Below, in pieces: positions 57,791 through 64,000 of a DNA stretch of 64,000 nucleotides. Position 1 is the first letter of the stretch. Each line of letters begins with the position of its first letter. The notes beneath the pieces are model-generated. The model ran no database searches, was not told the DNA's origin, and saw only the letters and a program-made list of their open reading frames with translations. This stretch comes from Cheiracanthium punctorium. Its lineage: Eukaryota > Arthropoda > Arachnida > Araneae > Cheiracanthiidae. The translations under genes and the position numbers were made by a program. The stretch spans positions 124,001-188,000 of the forward strand of contig JAWZYV010012350.1 of the NCBI GenBank assembly GCA_038373885.1, given 5' to 3'.

Positions 57791-59226
57791 TCGTGTTCAC
57801 TCATATACACTGAAACACACACACAGACAAACATACATCTCTTAAAAATGGCACTGGTACATGTTCGGAAAGTAAAAATTCAGACAACTGATAATCAAGT
57901 GCCTCACGCATTTTCTAACATTAACGGTTTTTTTTCTTTTTTTCAATTACCTTTATTCTTATTTTTAAGCTTAATTCAAAATGTGAAAATTTTACCATAT
58001 TGTGGGACATCATACTATTGTTGAACAAAATCTTAACATTTAAAGATTACTTTTTAGTTCATATTCCTTCAAAGGCGTGCGTGTTTCTTTAGTTTTTTTT
58101 ATTTTTTTTATTTTTTATTATAAATTATTTTTTCTTCTCATTGTGCTGTTGATACATTTTTTTATAGTTAAGGGAAAAAACTATATTTGCAATTGACCGT
58201 TATTACGATAATTTAAGATTTTGCCGTCAACTCAGTCGTTTTTGTGCCAGCTTCAAAATTTTACTTCGAGCCCTCATACTGCTATTTTTTTTCTCTTTCG
58301 ATAGTTCCGATAGTGATTTTTGATCCGTAATTATCAAAAGAGATAGCATATTTTTATTCCTGTAGCTGCATAATTACATAGAGCCGAGTATATGTAGGGA
58401 TACCAATTATTAATACACGGAATTTTCAACGCAATAATGAAAAATGCAAATAATTCAGTACTGCAATGAAAATTTGCATTTGCGTTATTCATACCTATAA
58501 TTTCTTTATCAATACGCACTTAAACTTTTACTTCTATTCCTGAAACGTGGGATTTTTACACCTGACTGAATTTTACACTTTGTTTATGCATTTAAAACTA
58601 GCACGCTTTGTTTGCAGCCAATGTTCCAATTCATTGATTTTTACTTTTTATTTCTCTAATTGTTACGGTTGAGATGATAATTCACTAACACCAATGCAGT
58701 GTCAAAAAGAGTATAACTGGGGTAAGTTTTAAAGATTCGGAATGGGCTTTTAACGGTGATTCATTGGTGTGCCCAGCGTTGCTTTCCGGCATACAACAAT
58801 TACCAGATTACCCGGCCTTTAGCCCTTTAGTCAGATGCATCACTTATACAAGAAATTGACATAGGAAAATTCAAATAATAGAAATCCACAAAGTTCGTCG
58901 AATATTTTATCATAAATCTAAAAAAATGGTACAAAATTATAATTATTTTATAATAAAAAAACTTTTTTTAAATCGAAATGCTGAAATAAGATATGCTCAC
59001 TTCCAAAAGTTAAGCACAAAGCGTTAAAAAGCGAAAAAATGGACAAGTACAGCTTTGAATGACACGAAATGCTGCAAGTCAGTAGCTCCGTGTTTATTCA
59101 CGAAACAAAACAAAGAATTACATACAGAGATTAAAAAAAGTATATTAAATTTTCATAAATTAAAAGATGACGTCATATTAGCACAAAAATGATGTTTAAA
59201 TGCAAATCAAACAGCAAAAGCCGACA
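57791..59226. other. No gene seen
   Basis: Begins with the GTTCGGAAAGTAAAAA tail (57863-57878) of the preceding repeat family. Then AT-rich sequence with T runs. Confidence 0.5.
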
Positions 59227-59416
59227 TTAATAGGGTGTGTGAGCACCCCTCACCTTCATACAAAGTGAACAGCGTGTGATAATGCTTGTTGCGAGGTGAT
59301 CAACCACCGCAGAGTCCTGTAATCGCCATTATTCCTGTAGGGCAGTTTCTAAATCTTTAAAAGTGGATGGAAGTGGGAAGCGTCTACATACAGCACGGCC
59401 GAGGGCATCCAGTAGG
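59227..59416 (-). pseudogene. Tc1-like transposase, C-terminal fragment
   Basis: Minus-strand frame: LDALGRAVCRR (the WDxLGR-like motif near the end of the Tc1 catalytic domain), then a FKDLETALQE helix, a stop where Glu is usual, a WRLQDS segment, and a terminal RGAHTPY followed by TAA (59227-59229). Upstream homology stops at about 59416. N-terminal helix-turn-helix domains and the first catalytic Asp residues are absent. Inactive remnant. Confidence 0.85.
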
Positions 59417-60779
59417 AAAACATTTAAGTTAGATAAAAACTAAAATGTCTTCCTACTGGTTCAAAAAAAAAATCATGTGATTTCACCCAAGCGCCCTCTA
59501 CCTTAAAACTTTCTCAACCCTGTAGACATTGCGTCATCTAGCATGTCTTGGCCTGTTAGAGAGAGTTGCCACTAACCGTAAATAGTACATCCTGCCAGCA
59601 AACCTACCGGTTATTGAATCAACACAGATTTGCACACGTCACTATCACGTGTCTTCTGTGCATGTCACTTCCTTATCTCTTATCTGATCTCGTGATACCT
59701 GATAAGAGAAAACCAGTTCTTCAGTTGCCGTCAAATTTTTAGAGTTTGTAGGTTGGATAGGTAAACTCTCTTGCAATGGACCCTTGTCCATTGTACAGCG
59801 GACCTAAGATGTAGTTTTGACCGCATGCAACTACAGCGTTGTCCGGTAGTTTTCAGATATTAATTGCTTATATTTTTTTCTGATGTATGTGAGTAAAAAT
59901 TTTAATAAGTTTAACTTATTAGCAGGTTTTAATTAATAATTTCAGTGTATGACTTTAATAAATAAAAGTTTTAGTTTATGAATTTATTAAAAGGATGTCT
60001 GTGTAAAAATTAAGTATAAAAAATGAGTGCCTTTCATCGCAAGTAAAGAACCTTAACCCTATTTTTAATATTAGAATAATCATAATATATTTAGTACAAG
60101 TATTGCGTTTGTTCAATAGATATCCTATACGAAATTCCAATGCATTTGTCAAAATTAGATCATGTTTTTCAGTAGTAAATACCTATTTTATAAATGAATA
60201 CAATGCATTTAATTTATAACTGCACTGTTCATTAAAACTTAACAAAAATAATTTGCTTTAATGCTTATCGTTCTATAGCATAATGGTCTTTGCTAATTGT
60301 TTCACAGAAATTAATTTAATGATTCATTATTTTCCTAAACAATGTAAAATGCATTAATCGTTGTAGCTTAACTTTGATATTTTAAAATCTTTTATTTTAA
60401 TTATATATTCTATTAAATGCCGATCAGATACATGTTTACCTTAAGGATAGGTTTGTATTTTCTGAAATATTGAAATGGATTTAGATTAAGATAACCATAA
60501 TTTGAACGTAGAATTCAGAACATGTTCCCAATTCTGTACTACGGCGTGCATACTCTCCTAACAAACTCCATGGTTTTACCGTATCGTCCATAGATATAGG
60601 AATAACTAGATCACGCATCCGTATGCTAGTAAGAGGTTTTTCTTGTTGTCAAATATCTTCGGTGGCATCACCCATGATAGTGGCAGAAAGCAGTGTCTTG
60701 ATCATGGTTTATGGTTATTTTCGCCACTAGTCTAGCATCTTATTTATTTATTTATTTTTAATTAACTTTAAACATCATC
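59417..60779. other. Region upstream of the THAP gene; promoter not pinpointed
   Basis: No other gene. 59640-59720 has a CACGTG E-box and several TTATCT/GATAAG (GATA-type) sites, which may be chance. A TATTTATTTATTTATTT run lies near 60750. No transcription start can be fixed from sequence alone. Confidence 0.4.
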
Positions 60780-60850
60780 ATGCGCAAGTCGTGCTGTGCG
60801 TATAATTGCACCAACAGGTTTAGGAAAGGATCTGGAATATCCTTTCACAG
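60780..60850 (+). CDS. THAP-domain protein, exon 1
   Basis: ATG at 60780 opens a frame encoding the start of a THAP zinc finger (MRKSCCAYNCTNRF, then GISFH). It provides the first two zinc-binding cysteines, and the Phe-His that precede the conserved Arg-Phe-Pro. THAP domains are C2CH DNA-binding modules of P-element transposases and host transcription regulators. The exon ends CACAG in phase with exon 2 (AG plus G makes Arg), but the intron begins ATAATA, not GT. Staying in the exon would give an immediate stop (CAC AGA TAA). So the splice is required but has a non-canonical or mutated donor. Confidence 0.75.
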
Positions 60851-61049
60851 ATAATAAATGCTTGAAATTAGTGGTATTGAAAATCAAATATCAATTGATG
60901 TTCAAAAACAGTAGTATTTTTAAATTTCCTATTTACCTATGCTTTTCGTTCACTTTGTGAAGTAATTGAAGGAGATATTGCACATCCTTCTTGAATTAAA
61001 GTAGACATTGCTTAATTCATGTTTCTATATAAATATAATCGTAAAACAT

Positions 61050-61058
61050 TTGACCGTA

Positions 61059-61104
<46 letters not shown>

Positions 61105-61105
61105 T
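61050..61105. repeat. (TA)n microsatellite in intron 1 of the THAP gene
   Basis: About 45 bp of uninterrupted TA starting near 61060. Confidence 0.93.
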
Positions 61106-61827
61106 TATTTTTAAATTGTATACTTGGCACTTAAACTATATAAAAAATGAGATAAATAAAGCATCGTAATTTACTTTTTACGAATAATTATTAATCATAT
61201 TTTACAGGAAATGATTAATTTTTCTATCATTTTTCAAAAATAACTCTTGAATTGGGGATATTGAATTTATCTTATTTATTCTAACTAGATTTTCCACATT
61301 TGAGCATTTTTAACGACTTTTAAAATTACTAGTTTTAATATTAAATTCATATTTTTTTTTAGTTCAACGTGATTGTTTGTTTAAGTCTTTATTTATGTTT
61401 CTTTATACTTTTGTTTAAGTAAGCTTTATTAAGTTAGTGTTTTATGGTAAGTATTTTAACTTTTTTTAAAAAAAAATAAGCATATCAGCTCTGTAGTGTT
61501 GTATCATTCCACAGTTTAATTAAAAAAAAAAAAAAAAAAACCTGGCTGGGGACGCAATTTTTAACATTAACTGAAATTCTATTAAATCAGTTTAATTGAA
61601 TGTAGGTTTAAGTTTACACATCCCTGTCTGAACAAACAATAGTATACTATAAAATGTATTTTTATGCCAAGCAAAGTTATCATGGGAGGATTATTTCTGA
61701 TGCTTTTTGTGCAATGTTGTGCACAAAAAGTGCACATGCTTTGTGCAATGCTTCGATGCTGCAAACTGTCATTTTACTTAATTTTTCTAGATGACTTTCT
61801 GATTTTAATAACTTTCTGATTGTTTAG

Positions 61828-62023
61828 GTTTCCACTATCTAATAAAGAATTGACAAATAAATGGATTTCTGCTGTAAAAAGAGATAATTTTGTTCCTAAT
61901 ATACATGCATTTATTTGTTCAGAACACTTCAGTGCTGAATGTTTTGAATCAAATCGTAATCGGAAGTTGCTAAAAGATGATGTAGTTCCAACTATCTTTA
62001 ATTTTCCAAAGCATTTGAAAAAG
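61828..62023 (+). CDS. THAP-domain protein, exon 2
   Basis: Completes the THAP domain: FPLSNKELTNKWISAV with the conserved Trp, then FICSEHFSAECF, giving the Cys and His of the C2CH zinc site (CSEHF), and DDVVPTIFNFP, equivalent to the AVPTIF motif that closes THAP domains. Acceptor TTGTTTAG at 61820-61827. Donor AAG|GTAAGT at 62023/62024 is consensus. It ends on a codon boundary. Acts presumably as a sequence-specific DNA-binding protein in the nucleus. It could be a host gene or a domesticated or decayed P-type element fragment. No transposase catalytic region is near it. Confidence 0.88.
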
Positions 62024-62209
62024 GTAAGTTCTAAACGAGGTACTTATTAGGGAGGGATAATGGGAATGGGATATTGTCCCCACCCCACCCCCTCTCAAAA
62101 GAAAAGAAAGAAAAAAAACAGCAAAAGCTTTTAAAAAGTTTTTATTGTACACAGTAATTAATATAATGCTTTTATATGTATATTTCATGCCTTAGAAATT
62201 GATAATATA

Positions 62210-62423
62210 CACCCTCCAAAAAAAGTATTCGAGCAAGAGATTAAATTTCCTACGTTGGTTTTGTATATTAAAAATTATTTATCATAGAATATGAATTAGC
62301 CTATGTATAAATATGAATTTCCGTAATTCTGTCAAGTTGTGCGTTTTTCAAAAACTCAATTTTATTCGCAAATCTAAAATATAGGAAATTTCTCTCTTGC
62401 ACGAATACTTTTTTTGGAGGGTG
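62210..62423. mobile_element. 214-bp TA-flanked MITE in intron 2
   Basis: TA at 62208-62209 and 62424-62425. Terminal inverted repeats of about 30 bp starting CACCCTCCAAAAAAAGTATT with one mismatch. Tc1/mariner-type. Non-coding. Confidence 0.95.
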
Positions 62424-62799
62424 TACTTAACTTCAGAATGCATATTGTTGTAAAAACGAAAATAAAGATAATCGTTATTTTTTTTTAATTGCCTTTGAAT
62501 TTTTTTCTTCCTTTCCATATTTTGTTTCCACATACATAAAATAAGACTCACAGTACATCTATTTTGATATATAGCTGTAATTAATATTTAAATTTAAAAA
62601 ATCCAATTATTAAATTTTGTTAAATTGACATTCATGTGTTAAATTCAATTATAATTATGTATTGACAGATTTGGCAGAATTGTTTTAATGATATGTTTGT
62701 ATTTTAATTACTTCTTCAGGCTTGATTGGAGTTGAACTAGGTTTATAATCAGACATTTTATATTTATTTGACAATCTTCGAATCTAACATTAGATAATT

Positions 62800-62826
62800 G
62801 TTAGATAAAGACTCTTTATCTAACAA
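62800..62826. repeat. Short perfect hairpin in intron 2
   Basis: GTTAGATAAAG and its complement around a 3-nt loop. Confidence 0.85.
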
Positions 62827-63379
62827 GTAAACTAGTAAAATTAATAAAAAACGTGTTACTATGTGCTACATTTTATTGTGTTCTTTCTTTGTTAACATGA
62901 TTCTTTCAGAATATATTTCATTTTATAAAGAAAAAACATTCATTTCAAATCTTATACTAGTTATGCATTTTACTGTGTACATACTGTTACATATTTTCAT
63001 GGTTAAGTAAATAATGAATGCCATCTTAAATTTAAAGAAACATTAAACAACTGCTAAACCATTAACAAATTTTAGTAAACTGTTTCTAAATGTAGGTATT
63101 TTAGAAAAGTAGTGACTAGGCCAACCCCTGCTTACACAAGTTCAATGAAATATATATATTTTTTAAATTCTGTATCCTGTTTCTTTAAATATTCATTTTA
63201 AAAAAACAAGATACATAAACAATTTTATTTCATAGAAGTAGATTAACTTGATATTTAAAATAAAGTGATTTCAATCAGTAATATTTTTAAAAATCAATTG
63301 ATTTAAATTAATGCAACTCTGTTATATACATTAAAATATTCTTTTACAGAGAAAGTTTTTTTTTATTATTTACTTTTAG

Positions 63380-63475
63380 GAACAAAAACCAAGACCTCCA
63401 CCTAAACCACGAAATTTACATTATAACATATTAGAATATAACATTATAACTTTTTGGAAATCGGTTTCTTTTTAA
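63380..63475 (+). CDS. THAP-domain protein, exon 3 (terminal)
   Basis: Acceptor TTTACTTTTAG (63369-63379) is good. The frame continues exactly from exon 2 and gives a Pro/Lys/Arg-rich stretch (EQKPRPPPKPR), likely a basic linker or nuclear-localisation segment, then a short hydrophobic tail to TAA at 63473-63475. The predicted protein is 120 residues, i.e. little more than a THAP domain. That is short compared with most THAP proteins. Exon use beyond this point, or an alternative longer last exon outside the window, is possible. Confidence 0.65.
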   Translation, partial: EQKPRPPPKPRNLHYNILEYNIITFWKSVSF

Positions 63476-64000
63476 GATATAAAGGACGTGTAAAAAACAC
63501 GTTTTGGACTCCCACTTCAAAAGGGATAAAATTTCCTAAGTATAGCTTTTTTGCTTTAAAAAAAAAAAAAAAAAAAAAAAAGTAGAAGAAGGCGTATTTG
63601 AATCTCAAGAACGTTAGAAATACATTTACGAGGGAAAGAAAGATCCAAACTCAATCACCAAACTATGCCACAATATTATGATTTTCTTAAAATGTAACAC
63701 GAAGCACAATCCCCCCCCCCTTGATATGAACGTAGTTTTCTCTTACGAGATCTATGACACCTCGGTCTTTTACAGTAGTACTTCCAATACACAATTGATA
63801 CTTTATTTCAATTCACATCTTTGTACAGAAAAAGTTTTTGTTTTCCTTGTGTGCAAAAATAAATATTTAATCGATTATTTTAATGTGTTACATTTTTAGA
63901 CTATCTAACAGCAAAAATAAACTAAAAATAGCTAGCAAAATATCATAAAATGTTTTTTCGCTGAATTTGGTTCTGAATGCGTATTCTCAATGCTTGAACG
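63476..64000. other. No gene; poly-A and poly-C tracts
   Basis: A tract at 63559-63581 and C run at 63710-63720. No polyadenylation signal can be tied with confidence to the THAP gene. Confidence 0.5.

Noticed and set aside
60838..60850. ATATCCTT at the end of THAP exon 1 as a U12-type donor
   Set aside because: Those bases encode the conserved Ile-Ser-Phe-His of the THAP domain. Using the site removes them and leads to a stop in the next exon.

Overview
This window is AT-rich nuclear DNA from an animal, most likely an arthropod. It is dominated by nested transposable elements: Ty3/Gypsy retrotransposons, Helitrons, hAT, Tc1/mariner, pogo/Tigger and TTAA-target elements. It carries one recognisable spliced host-type gene with a THAP domain. 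Several simple-repeat habits, such as a 'TTTGGCGA' motif and about 170-bp repeats, are spread across it. A spider or other chelicerate is my best guess, but that is inference. There are no bacterial-type operons, rRNA genes, convincing tRNA genes or CRISPR arrays. Layout. (1) Positions 1-6560 hold a GC-rich satellite with a higher-order unit pattern (973-2520), a foldback repeat, a weak candidate exon with an internal stop, a 51-53 bp minisatellite and AT-rich DNA. (2) About 6560-46200 is one old, broken, plus-strand Ty3/Gypsy element, here called Gypsy-A. Its protease, reverse transcriptase, RNase H, integrase and 3' LTR lie in order but are split by later insertions: a TA-flanked 'GGGATGG' element (6893-9784), a block containing an internally deleted mariner (10357-12290), an element with CCCAGCAAACACA ends (13732-16019), a complete minus-strand Gypsy-B (16048-31283), a tandem Helitron array (32362-44535) and a hAT element in the 3' LTR (45579-46167). 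(3) Gypsy-B looks young. Its two 242-bp LTRs read identically, it has a 5-bp target duplication, and it has one open gag-pol frame broken only by a 9.72-kb element (17849-27568) sitting in a TTAA duplication. That insert is the most unusual object here: a giant foldback with about 2.9-3.0 kb inverted arms around a 3.4-kb loop in which I find no transposase. (4) Positions 46200-59400 hold a mosaic of small elements, several with exact target duplications, as well as a pogo/Tigger remnant, a perfect 70-bp palindrome, a diverged partial Gypsy LTR, and a 1-kb hAT element carrying a tRNA-derived SINE. (5) Positions 60780-63475 hold a three-exon gene for a 120-residue THAP-domain protein. Its first intron starts with AT instead of GT. 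The elements act together only as a record of sequential insertion. Target duplications and interrupted frames give the order Gypsy-A, then Gypsy-B, then the TTAA foldback element, then a hAT MITE inside one foldback arm.
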